A DNA stretch of 47,579 nt, taken from contig CALXLB010000002.1 in NCBI GenBank assembly GCA_944389085.1, positions 1-47,579 on the forward strand. The letters run 5' to 3'. Positions 15,299-24,595 of the stretch are shown here, piece by piece. Each line of letters begins with the position of its first letter. Position 1 is the stretch's first letter. The notes beneath the pieces were generated by a model. It worked only from the letters and a program-made list of their open reading frames with translations. It searched no databases and had not been told where the DNA came from. The position numbers and the translations under genes are program-made. The DNA comes from an uncultured Spirochaetaceae bacterium (lineage in GTDB: Bacteria; Spirochaetota; Spirochaetia; Sphaerochaetales; Sphaerochaetaceae).

Positions 15299-17296
15299 TT
15301 GAGCGATAAGGAAAACAAACACATTGATGATTCCGTCGGAACTATGGCTGATGTCGAAGCTGTAATGAAGAAGTACGACAGGGAATCGAATGTCAGAATC
15401 TGGGAAGGCTGGCAGAAGACAGTGATCCACTACGTCATGGCCGCCTTTGCTATCTACTGCATCATCGATGCTATCTTCCTGACAACACTTCAGGAAGTCC
15501 GTTATTCAGTCTTCATGGGCATGATTGTCCTCTTAGGCTTCCTCACGTTCCCTGTGAAGAAGGGTGTAGAACGCGTCAACCATATGCCCTGGTACGATAT
15601 CATCATCGCCATTGTTGGATCAGGTGCCTATTTCTTCTATGCAGCTAATGCGATGACTGTCATCAGGCTGTCTGCAAGAATCATGGCAAATCCGCTTTTC
15701 ATGGTAGTCGGAGCCATCGGTATACTGGCGCTTGTCGAACTCTGCCGCCGCTGTGTAGGTCTGCCAATACTCTGCGTAGCAGGTGCTTTGGTAATCTATA
15801 CTCTTTTCAGCGGAATCGGTGTGACGCAGCTGATAAGAACACTCTTCTATACAGCAAACGGCATCTTCTCCACTCCTGTCGGTGTCTGTGTGAAGTACAT
15901 AGTCATCTTCATCATCTTCGGTGCATTCCTCGAACGGACTGGTGTTGCAGACTTCTTCATCCGTTTTGCAAACACTGCTGTCGGACGCTTCACAGGAGGA
16001 CCTGCAAAGGTTGCTGTCGTCGCATCCGCACTCGAAGGAATGGCCTCCGGTTCTTCAGTTGCCAATACAGTAGGATCCGGCTCTATCACAATTCCGATGA
16101 TGAAGAAGATGGGCTATCGTCCTGAATTCGCCGCAGCTGTCGAAGCCGCAGCAAGTACTGGCGGTCAGATCATGCCTCCTATCATGGGTGCAGCTGCATT
16201 CCTGATGGCAGAGTTCACAGGTATTCCTTATGGAAGAATCGCTGTAATGGCAATTCTTCCTGCTGTACTTTACTTCACAGGAATCTTCATCGCAGTACAT
16301 CTGGAAGCTAAGAAGAGCGGCATGAAGGGAATCCCCAGAGAGCAGCTTCCGAAGGTAAAAGACCTGGTCAAAGATCTCTACCTCCTGCTTCCGCTGATCG
16401 CGCTGATCTATCTTGTTGGATCCAATACATACACAATGGCATACTCTGCAACGCTATCCATCATAGTCGCCATGGTCGTAGGTATCATTCACAAGATCAT
16501 CCCTCATTTCGCAGCCACAACAGATGGTGGAGAGGAAGAGGAGAAAGGCGAAAAGCCCGCGCTCTCATTCCGCTGGATTCTCGATTCATTTGAAAACGGT
16601 TCCAGAAGTTCAATCACAGTCGTTGTCGCCTGCGGCATCGCTGGCATTATCTCCGGCTGCATCACAGTCACAGGGCTTGCATCCATCCTGCTTGGAGCCA
16701 TCGTGTCGCTGAGTCAGGGAATCGTGCTTGTAGCTCTCGTACTGACAATGCTCTGCTGCATCGTTCTCGGCATGGGTGTTCCTACAACAGCAAACTACTG
16801 CATCATGGCTGGCGTCTGTGCTCCGATCCTCATTGCACTGAATGTCGAACCAGTAGCTGCCCATTTCTTCGTCTTCTACTTCGGTATAGTCGCCGATATA
16901 ACCCCGCCGGTTGCGCTGGCGGCATATGCTGGAAGCGCCATCGCTAAGTCGGATCCGATGAAGACAGGACTTGTCGCGACAAAGCTGGCTATAGCCGCTT
17001 TCGTAGTTCCATATGTCTTTGCCCTCAATCCGGCAATGCTCTTCGTTAACGTCACAAGCGTTTTCAGCGTCATCCAGATCTGTATCACATCACTTCTGGG
17101 AATCTTCGGCATTGCAGCAGCTCTGAATGGATACCTTGCACGCAATCTCAATCCTCTGGTGAGAATCATCCTTGCCATCGCAGGACTCTGCATGGTCATC
17201 CCAGGCACAATCACAGACCTGGTCGGTCTTGTTGCCCTTGTGCTCATCGCTGTCTACGAATTCGGCATGAAGAGAAAAGAGCAGCTGGGTAACTGA
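15299..17296 (+). CDS. TRAP transporter permease, fused small and large membrane subunits (TAXI type)
   Basis: This 665-residue membrane protein is the fused DctQM-type permease found with TAXI binding proteins. The N-terminal part has about four helices (VIHYVMAAFAIYCIIDAIFL onward). The large subunit follows, with family segments such as GASGSSVANTVGSGSITIPMMK-like (MASGSSVANTVGSGSITIPM), AAASTGGQIMPPIMGAAAF and GMGVPTTANYCIMAGVCAP. It drives sodium- or proton-coupled uptake. The start is TTG at 15299, six bases after AGGAG; no nearby ATG fits the family better. A terminator follows at 17319. Confidence 0.93.
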   Translation: MSDKENKHIDDSVGTMADVEAVMKKYDRESNVRIWEGWQKTVIHYVMAAFAIYCIIDAIFLTTLQEVRYSVFMGMIVLLGFLTFPVKKGVERVNHMPWYDIIIAIVGSGAYFFYAANAMTVIRLSARIMANPLFMVVGAIGILALVELCRRCVGLPILCVAGALVIYTLFSGIGVTQLIRTLFYTANGIFSTPVGVCVKYIVIFIIFGAFLERTGVADFFIRFANTAVGRFTGGPAKVAVVASALEGMASGSSVANTVGSGSITIPMMKKMGYRPEFAAAVEAAASTGGQIMPPIMGAAAFLMAEFTGIPYGRIAVMAILPAVLYFTGIFIAVHLEAKKSGMKGIPREQLPKVKDLVKDLYLLLPLIALIYLVGSNTYTMAYSATLSIIVAMVVGIIHKIIPHFAATTDGGEEEEKGEKPALSFRWILDSFENGSRSSITVVVACGIAGIISGCITVTGLASILLGAIVSLSQGIVLVALVLTMLCCIVLGMGVPTTANYCIMAGVCAPILIALNVEPVAAHFFVFYFGIVADITPPVALAAYAGSAIAKSDPMKTGLVATKLAIAAFVVPYVFALNPAMLFVNVTSVFSVIQICITSLLGIFGIAAALNGYLARNLNPLVRIILAIAGLCMVIPGTITDLVGLVALVLIAVYEFGMKRKEQLGN

Positions 17297-17318
17297 TAGT
17301 TATCAATCAGTTATCAAG

Positions 17319-17350
17319 GGGAACCTCACATCGGGGTTCCCTTTGTTTTT
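17319..17350 (+). terminator. Terminator after the TRAP permease
   Basis: GGGAACC (17319-17325) pairs with GGTTCCC (17335-17341), followed by TTTGTTTTT. Confidence 0.75.
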
Positions 17351-17401
17351 GCCGCTTCCCATCATCTGCTATTTGGAGCAGAATCACAAAGGGAGAACTG
17401 C

Positions 17402-18790
17402 ATGAAAAAGCTGTCAGAAGAGGAATTCAGGGCATATTCACTATCAGGAAATCTTTTCAGCCTGATTATCAGAGTCGGCACTCCCCTTGCTGTTTTCGCA
17501 CTCTTCAACTGTCTTTTCTCCCTTCTGGATACTATCATGTCCAGCCATCTAGGAAAGATAGATGTATCAACAGTTGCCTATATGTCGCAGCTGAGAATGA
17601 TTCTCTCTGCTATGGGCTCAGGACTTATCACGGGATCGATGATCCTCATCAACAGGGCATATGGAGCTGGGGATAGTGAGAAAGCGAACATGCTGATGAA
17701 TACCCTGATACGCCTTATTCTGCTGCTTTCGGCAATCTTCCTGCTGCTCATACCATCGGCACCGATGATTCTCCGCCTGATCAGGACTCCTGAGGAATTC
17801 ATAGCAGAAGGTACAGCTTATTTCAGAATAATCGTTGTCGCCACAATACTGAACTTCATAAACCTCATCTATATAAATGTCGAGAAGGCACGCGGGAATA
17901 CAAAGGCAATCATGGTTCTGAATATCATGACGATGATCATCAAGCTTGGACTCTCTGCCCTCTTCATCTATGGTCTTGGAAAAGGTATCTCATTCATTGC
18001 ACTTGCCACGCTGATCACTTATTTCCTCTTCGCTCTATATGCCCTGCCACATCTTTTTGATAAAACAAGTATTTTCTGTATCAAGCCCACTCTGGTTTTC
18101 AGAGGAAGAAAAGGATATGCAAAGAATCTTGTGAATATCTCATACCCTGTAGCTGTCGAAGACTCGGCATTCTCACTTGGAAAGGTTGTTGTAAACTCGA
18201 TGGCAGCACAGTATGGAGCTGAGATGGTCGGAGCACTTGGTATTTCCAACAATATATCTGGCATAGCTTCGAACTTCGAGAACGGCTTTTCCGATGCCTC
18301 CAGTTCCATCATCAGCCAGAACTATGGCGCAAAGCGATACGACAGAGCCGTCAAGGCATATCTTACGAACATAGCAGTGACATTCATAGCCTCCCTGCTC
18401 GCAATGACGATACTCTATTCACTCGATGATATCCTCATCAGAATCTTTGCAACCAGCCGTACAGGCCTCGATCAGCCATTCATGGCAATGATAAAAAGAG
18501 TTTTCATCTATGACTCACTGAGCTGTTTCGGCATCGCATTCAATGGAGCTGGAATGGATTTCCTTCTGGGACTCGGGAAGACAAAGATCACATTATTCCT
18601 GAATTTCCTCAAGATTTTTGTCCTGAGGATACCTGTCCTCTTCATCCTCCAGCACTTCATAGATGATGGAGCGACAGCTCTTGGAGTAATGATGATGATC
18701 TCCAACTGCGGCGGAGCAATTCCTACAACCCTGATATGCGTATCAGTTGCTAGAAAGCTAAAAGCTCAGCAAGTTCAGAGTAGTCCCTGA
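17402..18790 (+). CDS. MATE family efflux transporter
   Basis: This 462-residue protein has twelve predicted membrane segments in two homologous halves, typical of the MATE/NorM/DinF superfamily. Examples are LIIRVGTPLAVFALFNCLFSLLDTIMSSHLG at the N-terminus and YPVAVEDSAFSLGKVVVNSMAAQYGAEMVGALGI at the start of the second half. It should export drugs or metabolites using an ion gradient. GGGAG precedes the ATG. A 6-bp dyad (TCTGCT/AGCAGA at 17365-17382) just upstream could be a regulator site. Its end overlaps the convergent HAD gene by 41 bases. Confidence 0.9.
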   Translation: MKKLSEEEFRAYSLSGNLFSLIIRVGTPLAVFALFNCLFSLLDTIMSSHLGKIDVSTVAYMSQLRMILSAMGSGLITGSMILINRAYGAGDSEKANMLMNTLIRLILLLSAIFLLLIPSAPMILRLIRTPEEFIAEGTAYFRIIVVATILNFINLIYINVEKARGNTKAIMVLNIMTMIIKLGLSALFIYGLGKGISFIALATLITYFLFALYALPHLFDKTSIFCIKPTLVFRGRKGYAKNLVNISYPVAVEDSAFSLGKVVVNSMAAQYGAEMVGALGISNNISGIASNFENGFSDASSSIISQNYGAKRYDRAVKAYLTNIAVTFIASLLAMTILYSLDDILIRIFATSRTGLDQPFMAMIKRVFIYDSLSCFGIAFNGAGMDFLLGLGKTKITLFLNFLKIFVLRIPVLFILQHFIDDGATALGVMMMISNCGGAIPTTLICVSVARKLKAQQVQSSP

Positions 18791-19418
18791 TAGCTGCATC
18801 CGCCATTTCAGTGTTCTGCTCTACTTCAGAGCCTTTGTATGCCAGGACAAACAAACCTGCACGTTTTGCCGAGAGTATTCCGACAGGAGAATCCTCTATA
18901 GCAATTGAAGTCCCGCAATCCTCTCCGAGAATCTCCATAGCTTTAAGATATGGATCGGGGTTGGGTTTGCGCCTCTCTACACAGTCTCCACCTATGATGA
19001 TATCCGGATAGCTGAAGAGATCCATCCGCTGCAAAGCCTTCTTCAGATGCTCATGGTGGGTTGAAGAGACTATAGCCAGTTTCTTTCCTTTCTCTTTCAG
19101 AAGGGAAAAGAGCTCTGGTATGTAAGGAAACGGCTTTATACAATCATATTCCGTGTAGTAATCAGGGCACGACTTCAGCAATGCAATGAGCTTATCGCCA
19201 GATAGATCTATTGAATATTTCCGGCTTACCGCATTGGCTGTACCATAGACATCCATACCTATAGTGAATGCAATATCCTCGTCATCTATGATAATCCCGA
19301 AATGTTCTTCGACAACAGCTCTCAGCGTATAGAATGCATAAGGCTCACTATCAGTCACCACACCATCGAAATCAAAGAGAAAAGCCTCAGCTTTCCTGAT
19401 TACATCCACATCTTTCAT
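18750..19418 (-). CDS. HAD family phosphatase, beta-phosphoglucomutase-like
   Basis: The 222-residue product has all HAD motifs: motif I FLFDFDGVVTDSE near the N-terminus, motif II IVSSTHHEH, the lysine in RRKPNPDPY and motif IV IAIEDSPVGILSAKRAG. The cap is the small helical type of the beta-phosphoglucomutase/sugar-phosphatase group; the substrate is unknown. I start at 19418 (MKDVDVIRK). The frame remains open to 19499 but would then overlap the divergent LUD gene. No Shine-Dalgarno is visible. The 3' end overlaps the MATE gene by 41 bases. Confidence 0.85.
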   Translation of the reverse strand: MKDVDVIRKAEAFLFDFDGVVTDSEPYAFYTLRAVVEEHFGIIIDDEDIAFTIGMDVYGTANAVSRKYSIDLSGDKLIALLKSCPDYYTEYDCIKPFPYIPELFSLLKEKGKKLAIVSSTHHEHLKKALQRMDLFSYPDIIIGGDCVERRKPNPDPYLKAMEILGEDCGTSIAIEDSPVGILSAKRAGLFVLAYKGSEVEQNTEMADAAIRDYSELAELLAF

Positions 19419-19432
19419 GATACTATCATTAC

Positions 19433-20068
19433 ATGGACGCGAATCAGAGAAAAGCCCTGAAAGGCATGATAAAGGAAACACTGAAGAATCTGGAAGCAAA
19501 TGGTTTCCAGGCAGCTTTCGTAAATGACAGAGATGAACTCATGGCCCTGATCAAACAGCTTGTTCCTGAAGGGACAGCTACTGCAACAGGAGGATCAGAG
19601 ACTCTTGCAGAAACCGGTATCATGGATTACCTGAAAGCGAAGACATCCTACAATCCTGAAAGAAAAAAAGCATATGGAGCACAGGTCTATCTCGCTTCTG
19701 CCAACGCCATAACAATGCATGGAGAGATCTATGAAGTAGATGGCAGAGGAAACAGAGTCTCTGCAATGCTCTTCGGACCGGAGAAAGTCATTGTCATTGC
19801 AGGTATCAACAAGCTTGTCACAGATATCCATGCAGCTGTGGAAAGAGTAAAGACAAAAGCCGCTCCCCCGAACTGCATCAGACTTGGGAAAGATACACCT
19901 TGCACGAAGCTTGGCCACTGCACATCTCCCTATTATGATCCCCATCACGCAGGAGCCATTGGCTGCGCTGCAGATGACAGAATCTGTTCCAATTTCGTTG
20001 TCTTCTCCAGACAGACACTGAAAAACAGAATCACTGTAATCCTTGTCGGTGAGGAATATGGATACTGA
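19433..20068 (+). CDS. LUD-domain protein (lactate-utilisation/DUF162 type)
   Basis: This 211-residue protein matches the LUD (LutC/YkgG-like) fold. Markers are the N-terminal helix ending in NLEANGFQAAFVNDRDEL, the TATGGSETLAETGIMDYL segment, ANAITMHGEIYEVDGRGNRVSAMLFGPEKVIVIAGINKLV, and a cysteine-bearing end (CTKLGHCTSPYYDPHHAGAIGCAADDRICSNF). The family includes subunits of lactate-oxidising complexes, but stand-alone members like this one have no proven function. The ATG lies 14 bases from the divergent HAD start with no Shine-Dalgarno. TACTAT ends seven bases before it, so the mRNA may be leaderless. Confidence 0.8.
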   Translation: MDANQRKALKGMIKETLKNLEANGFQAAFVNDRDELMALIKQLVPEGTATATGGSETLAETGIMDYLKAKTSYNPERKKAYGAQVYLASANAITMHGEIYEVDGRGNRVSAMLFGPEKVIVIAGINKLVTDIHAAVERVKTKAAPPNCIRLGKDTPCTKLGHCTSPYYDPHHAGAIGCAADDRICSNFVVFSRQTLKNRITVILVGEEYGY

Positions 20069-20669
20069 TAAGCTTTATAGCCAATATGAAGAGAAAAACT
20101 ATGCTTTATTCTCTGCAAAGCTTACAAAGAATCATGATCTGCCATATAAAGGCATAAGGATCCCGACTCTCCGTGCCATTGCAAAGCAGCTTGATGAGTT
20201 TCCTTTTGAGATCAGATACCATGAGGATATCCTCCTCAGAGGATTCTGGATTGCCTCCAGAAAGATTCCGTTTTCCGAGAAAATCATTCTTCTGGACAGT
20301 CAGCTGCCGCTCCTATCAACATGGGATGAAGTCGATACACTTGCCTCTTCGCTCAAGCCGAAAGCAAATGAGAAGGAAGAGTTCTACAGATATTTCATTT
20401 CGCTTGTCAAAGACAGCCGCCCTATGGTGAAAAGACTTGGCATTGTCACCCTGATGAGTACCAGAAAATCTTTCAAAGACCGGAGACGGGAGATACTGGA
20501 TGCAATCACAGAAGCAGACAGCAGCGAGTATTATGTCTCAATGGCTGTGGCTTGGGCTCTCTCCTTCTTCTACATCGATGACAAAGAAACAGAGAAATGG
20601 ATCAGGAAAGTCTCTCCGGAAACAAGAAAACGGACAGAACAGAAAATAAGAGATTCACGAAGGACGTAA
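20058..20669 (+). CDS. DNA alkylation repair protein, AlkD-like
   Basis: The 203-residue protein (from ATG at 20058) matches the AlkD/AlkC HEAT-like repeat family: YKGIRIPTLRAIAKQL, then FEIRYHEDILLRGFWIASRK and DSRPMVKRLGIVTLMST, and a C-terminal SSEYYVSMAVAWALSFFYI. AlkD-type glycosylases excise positively charged alkylated bases. The start at 20058 follows GAGG and overlaps the LUD stop by 11 bases. An upstream TTG at 20043 is an alternative. It is probably translationally coupled to the LUD gene. Confidence 0.85.
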   Translation: MDTDKLYSQYEEKNYALFSAKLTKNHDLPYKGIRIPTLRAIAKQLDEFPFEIRYHEDILLRGFWIASRKIPFSEKIILLDSQLPLLSTWDEVDTLASSLKPKANEKEEFYRYFISLVKDSRPMVKRLGIVTLMSTRKSFKDRRREILDAITEADSSEYYVSMAVAWALSFFYIDDKETEKWIRKVSPETRKRTEQKIRDSRRT

Positions 20670-20676
20670 AAGACTA

Positions 20677-20723
20677 TTGACATATGTTTCTCTTTATAGT
20701 AGCGTTACTGCATAAAGAAACAT
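20677..20723 (+). promoter_or_regulatory. trpB promoter region with a long imperfect dyad
   Basis: TTGACA at 20677-20682 is a consensus -35. The expected -10 position (20700-20705, TAGCGT) is weak and lies at the centre of a large dyad. ATGTTTCT and TTAT (20684-20697) pair with ATAAAGAAACAT (20712-20723), and inner AGTA/TACT arms add more. About 16 base pairs form, with two 2-base bulges. The ribosome-binding site follows one base later. It could be an operator or a leader hairpin. Confidence 0.45.
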
Positions 20724-20736
20724 AAAGGAGAAACAT

Positions 20737-22026
20737 ATGAATCTTGTGACAAGAGGAATCAATACAGAGAATCTTCCAGATAGAAACGGTTATTTCGGAG
20801 AATTCGGCGGTTCATACCTTCCGGAAGCTCTGGAGAAAGTGATGAAGGATGTGGAGAAAGCTTATGAGGAAATCTCAAAGGACCCACAGTTCATCAAAGA
20901 GCTGAAAGAGCTCAATGAGCATTTCACAGGCAGGCCAAGCCCTGTCTATCATGCAAAGAGGCTTTCCAAAGCTGCCGGTGGTGCTGAGATATATCTCAAG
21001 AGGGAAGATCTCAATCATACAGGCGCACATAAGATCAACCACTGTCTTGGAGAAGTGCTTCTTGCAAAGCATATGGGCAAGAAGAAGGTCATCGCTGAGA
21101 CAGGTGCCGGCCAGCATGGTGTCGCACTGGCAACAGCTGCAGCTCTCCTGGGGCTCGAGTGCGATATCTACATGGGCGAGATCGATGTCAAGAAGGAGGC
21201 ACCGAATGTCTCAAGGATGAGAGTTCTCGGTGCAAGAGTCGTCTCTGTCACACAAGGCACGAAGACTCTCAAGGATGCAGTCGATGCAGCTTTTGAGGCA
21301 TATCTGAAAGACCCTGTCACACAGATATACTGCATTGGCTCTGTTGTCGGCCCCCATCCGTTCCCGATGATGGTCCGTGATTTCCAGTCTATTATAGGAA
21401 TGGAAGCAAAAGAGCAGATGCTCAGTTATGCCGGTTCACTCCCAGATGCAATCGTTGCCTGTGTCGGAGGAGGTTCGAATGCAATGGGTATCTTCTCCGC
21501 TTTCCTTGATGATAAAGACGTAGCACTCTATGGTGTAGAACCTGCCGGAAAAGGACTGGAGACAGGTAAGCATGCCGCGACAATCGCCAAGGGAAGCGTA
21601 GGAATACTCCATGGATTCAAATCACTTGTACTCCAGGATGAGAAAGGAGAGCCGCTTCCTGTCTACTCTATCGCTTCCGGCCTCGATTACCCCGGTGTCG
21701 GACCACAGCACAGCTATCTGCATACTATAGGACGCGTCAACTACAAGACAGCCACAGACAGAGAAGCTGTTGAAGCTTTCTATGCCCTCTCACGCATGGA
21801 AGGTATCATTCCAGCACTCGAATCATCACATGCTGTTGCTTATGCAGTAAAACTTGCAAAGGAACTTGGACAAGGAAAGAAAATCCTCGTCAACCTCTCA
21901 GGCAGAGGCGACAAGGATATAGATTTTGTCATGGAGCACTATCCGCTGGAAGAGTATGAACCGGAAGAGACTCTCAAGGATGGATATGATGAATTCCTGA
22001 AGCATATCGGAGGAGAGAAAGCTTAA
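20737..22026 (+). CDS. trpB: Tryptophan synthase beta chain
   Basis: This 429-residue protein is TrpB, the PLP enzyme that joins indole and serine to form tryptophan. PLP lysine K99 sits in [13 protein letters not shown], catalytic E121 in [11 protein letters not shown], and the phosphate loop is [10 protein letters not shown]. It is about 30 residues longer than common TrpB1 proteins, mostly through a charged C-terminal tail. No trpA or other trp gene is nearby, so it may salvage external indole or act with a distant TrpA. AAAGGAG precedes the ATG. It ends directly against the convergent yitT stop with no spacer. Confidence 0.95.
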   Translation: MNLVTRGINTENLPDRNGYFGEFGGSYLPEALEKVMKDVEKAYEEISKDPQFIKELKELNEHFTGRPSPVYHAKRLSKAAGGAEIYLKREDLNHTGAHKINHCLGEVLLAKHMGKKKVIAETGAGQHGVALATAAALLGLECDIYMGEIDVKKEAPNVSRMRVLGARVVSVTQGTKTLKDAVDAAFEAYLKDPVTQIYCIGSVVGPHPFPMMVRDFQSIIGMEAKEQMLSYAGSLPDAIVACVGGGSNAMGIFSAFLDDKDVALYGVEPAGKGLETGKHAATIAKGSVGILHGFKSLVLQDEKGEPLPVYSIASGLDYPGVGPQHSYLHTIGRVNYKTATDREAVEAFYALSRMEGIIPALESSHAVAYAVKLAKELGQGKKILVNLSGRGDKDIDFVMEHYPLEEYEPEETLKDGYDEFLKHIGGEKA

Positions 22027-22932
22027 TCATTCCTTATCTGCAGCTTTTTTCAGAGGTACGAAGCCACGGCCGAGTACCTCATAAGCTTCTGTAACGAATA
22101 CGAATGCTTTCGGATCCTCATCATGTATTATCTTCATAACCGCATTCATCTGGTTGTTCGGTACGATGACAAGCAGCATCGAGCGTGTCTTTGAGGTATA
22201 GATTCCAGTACCATGGAAGACTGTTCCTCCATGATGGAGCTCAGCAATGACACGCCGCGAGATCTCTGGGGTATGCTCTTCGGAGAAGATATATACGGAT
22301 TTCGCCAGCTTTGTACCGAAGCTCATCACAACGAAATTCACCAGTTGCGATGAAAGATACATTGCGATGATGGCAAACAGCATAGGCTGCAGACCAAGGA
22401 AGATACCACCACAGCAGACTACAACCGCATTGAATATGAATTCAACGCTTCCCACGGATATCGGGAAATAGTGTGAAATAACCTGCGCAACGATATCTGT
22501 ACCACCTGTATTGCAACCGCTCTTCATCGTCAGACCGATTCCGACGCCCATCAATACACCTCCATAGATAGCTGAAAGCAATATGTTGATATCATCAGAG
22601 GTATCAAGCACTCCCTGATAATCAGTCAGTCGTCCGATTACAGTTGTCCAGATTGAAAGAAGCGTGGATCCGATGAGCGTCTTTATACCATATCTCCAGC
22701 CAAAGACCTTCATCCCCAGAAGGATGAGAGGGATATTGACGCACATCATCACAATACCTTGATCGAAGCCGAAAAGGTAATAGAAAATCGTTCCGATACC
22801 AGTTGCACCGCCACCTGTGATTCTCGCAGGTGTATAGAACATAGCAGCGGCAGTTGCAGCAATTGCCGGCCCTGCAATCAGATAGAGATAATCGCTGACT
22901 CTACCGAATAAAAGATTCTTTTTCTTCTGCAT
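22027..22932 (-). CDS. YitT family membrane protein
   Basis: This 301-residue protein has five to six N-terminal membrane segments containing the YitT/DUF161 repeats (ITGGGATGIGTIFYYLFGFDQG; GCNTGGTDIVAQVIS). A soluble C-terminal DUF2179 domain follows (GGTVFHGTGIYTSKTRSMLLVIVPNNQMNAVMKIIHDEDPKAFVFVTEAYEVLGRGF). The molecular function of the family is not established. Its stop codon abuts the trpB stop. The same-strand uxuB lies upstream, with a G/C-rich stem-loop between them. Confidence 0.88.
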   Translation of the reverse strand: MQKKKNLLFGRVSDYLYLIAGPAIAATAAAMFYTPARITGGGATGIGTIFYYLFGFDQGIVMMCVNIPLILLGMKVFGWRYGIKTLIGSTLLSIWTTVIGRLTDYQGVLDTSDDINILLSAIYGGVLMGVGIGLTMKSGCNTGGTDIVAQVISHYFPISVGSVEFIFNAVVVCCGGIFLGLQPMLFAIIAMYLSSQLVNFVVMSFGTKLAKSVYIFSEEHTPEISRRVIAELHHGGTVFHGTGIYTSKTRSMLLVIVPNNQMNAVMKIIHDEDPKAFVFVTEAYEVLGRGFVPLKKAADKE

Positions 22933-22942
22933 GGAAAGTAAT

Positions 22943-22967
22943 CCCCCGCCTTGCGGCAGGGGGGGGG
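22943..22967 (-). terminator. G/C-rich stem-loop after uxuB, containing a run of nine G
   Basis: CCCCCGCC-TTGC-GGC-A-GGGGG forms an 8-bp stem with one bulged base. The G-run at 22959-22967 is nine bases long on the plus strand. Only a weak T-stretch follows on the minus strand, so this is a tentative terminator or an mRNA 3'-end structure. Confidence 0.4.
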
Positions 22968-22973
22968 TAAGTT

Positions 22974-24575
22974 TCAGCCTACAACCTTTTTCAGAGTTTC
23001 CCTGACAGCACCAGGAGCGGCAATCATGCTTCTGAAATATTCAAGCACGAGGTCAGCCAGACCTGCATCATAGAGGTTCACTCCGAAAATCTTCTGATTC
23101 GAAAGGATATCCTTAAGCTGATCAAGGCTTCCTGTATATCCAAGTGTGATACCTTTCACAGCCTCCTTTGCATACTCAAGGAGAGGATCAGCAGAAGGCT
23201 CAAAAGTCTTGCCTTCATCGTCCACGCCCATGACATATCTCAGCCAGGCAGCGAATACAAGAGGAATGCACTTGAGGCTCTTCACATCGAGCTTATCCGA
23301 AGCGATATACGCCTTGATGGTCTCACCGAAACGGATGGAGAGCTTCTGGGATGTATCGGTCGCAATGCGCTGCGGAGTGTCCGGCATGAACGGATTAGGA
23401 ATACGGATATTGACAACCTCATCAATGAACTTTTTAGGATCGATGATTCCCGGGTTGATGACTACCGGCAGTCCTTCTGTATATCCGATGGTCTTTACAA
23501 GTTTGACGAGATCCTCATCCTTCATCTCCTTGGAAATGAGCGTATATCCGAGAAGACAGCCGAAAACTGCAAGTGCTGTATGGAGTGGATTGAGACATGT
23601 GCAGACCTTCATCTTCTCGACTTTGTTCACAGTCTCACGGTCTGTGAAATAGACACCTGCCTTCTCAAGGCAAGGACGCCCATTGGGGAAATCGTCCTCA
23701 ATCACAAGATATTCACACTCCTCTGCATTCACGAATGAAGCGATATAGGTGTGCTTTGATGTGACGACAACATCTGTATCCTCATAACCATCTGCCTTGA
23801 GCATCTCGGCGACACTTGCATCTGGGCGCGGGGTGATCTTGTCAATCATGGACCATGGGAAGGATACCTTGTCAGAAGCAAGATAATCTGCAAAGCCCTG
23901 CTCTACAAACCCATTCTTCACCCACTCTGCGGCAATTGTCGTGATTGCAGCCTCAATCTTCTCGCCATTGTGAGAGCAGTTATCCATGGAAACTACCGCC
24001 AGAGGCAGCTTGCCTGCTTTATAGCGCTGATACAGCAGCTCTGTGAGTCTGGAAAGGAACATTGTGCTCTTTCCCGGACCTTCAGAGAAATCCTTCACAT
24101 AGCCCGGCATGAACTCGCCTGCGGGATTCTTAAGAGCATATCCCTTCTCTGTGATTGTGAAAGAAATCATCTGGAGTGACGGGGAACGGAAAATCTCTCC
24201 GAAACGGCTCCAGTACTTCTCTTCATAGTCACAAGGATATGCTTCTGTGACAGTTCCGACGACATTCTTATCAATTGATCCATCCGCATGGAGTGTCACA
24301 AGCAAAGTCAGGTTATCATATTTATTGTAGATATCGCTGATGATCTCATAGTCGAAACCCTCGCCTACGATGATGCCCTTGTCAGCAAGCCCCTGCTCCA
24401 CCAGCTCCTGCTGAAGCCGTGCGGGGAATCCACGGAAGATGTTGCCAGCTCCGAAGTGAACCCATACAGGATCATCATGAGTACGCTTTTTTAATGCTTC
24501 TCTATCATAACTGAAAAGGCTATAACCCTTTTCCTTCCAATCAGGGCTCTGAAGCCCTTTGTCACTCAGTTTCAT
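22974..24575 (-). CDS. uxuB: D-mannonate oxidoreductase / fructuronate reductase
   Basis: This 533-residue protein belongs to the mannitol dehydrogenase family of long-chain NAD-dependent reductases. The nucleotide-binding start reads WVHFGAGNIFRGFPARLQQEL; downstream are MDNCSHNGEK and a central KVCTCLNPLHTALAVFGCLLGY, with the family lysine-asparagine-histidine chemistry. With uxuA it converts D-fructuronate to D-mannonate and on to 2-keto-3-deoxygluconate. The start at 24575 follows GGAGGG five bases upstream. An ATG at 24599 overlaps the gntR end and is less likely. It is the last gene of uxuA-gntR-uxuB. Confidence 0.92.
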   Translation of the reverse strand: MKLSDKGLQSPDWKEKGYSLFSYDREALKKRTHDDPVWVHFGAGNIFRGFPARLQQELVEQGLADKGIIVGEGFDYEIISDIYNKYDNLTLLVTLHADGSIDKNVVGTVTEAYPCDYEEKYWSRFGEIFRSPSLQMISFTITEKGYALKNPAGEFMPGYVKDFSEGPGKSTMFLSRLTELLYQRYKAGKLPLAVVSMDNCSHNGEKIEAAITTIAAEWVKNGFVEQGFADYLASDKVSFPWSMIDKITPRPDASVAEMLKADGYEDTDVVVTSKHTYIASFVNAEECEYLVIEDDFPNGRPCLEKAGVYFTDRETVNKVEKMKVCTCLNPLHTALAVFGCLLGYTLISKEMKDEDLVKLVKTIGYTEGLPVVINPGIIDPKKFIDEVVNIRIPNPFMPDTPQRIATDTSQKLSIRFGETIKAYIASDKLDVKSLKCIPLVFAAWLRYVMGVDDEGKTFEPSADPLLEYAKEAVKGITLGYTGSLDQLKDILSNQKIFGVNLYDAGLADLVLEYFRSMIAAPGAVRETLKKVVG

Positions 24576-24595
24576 ATACCCTCCAAGAGAAAAAC

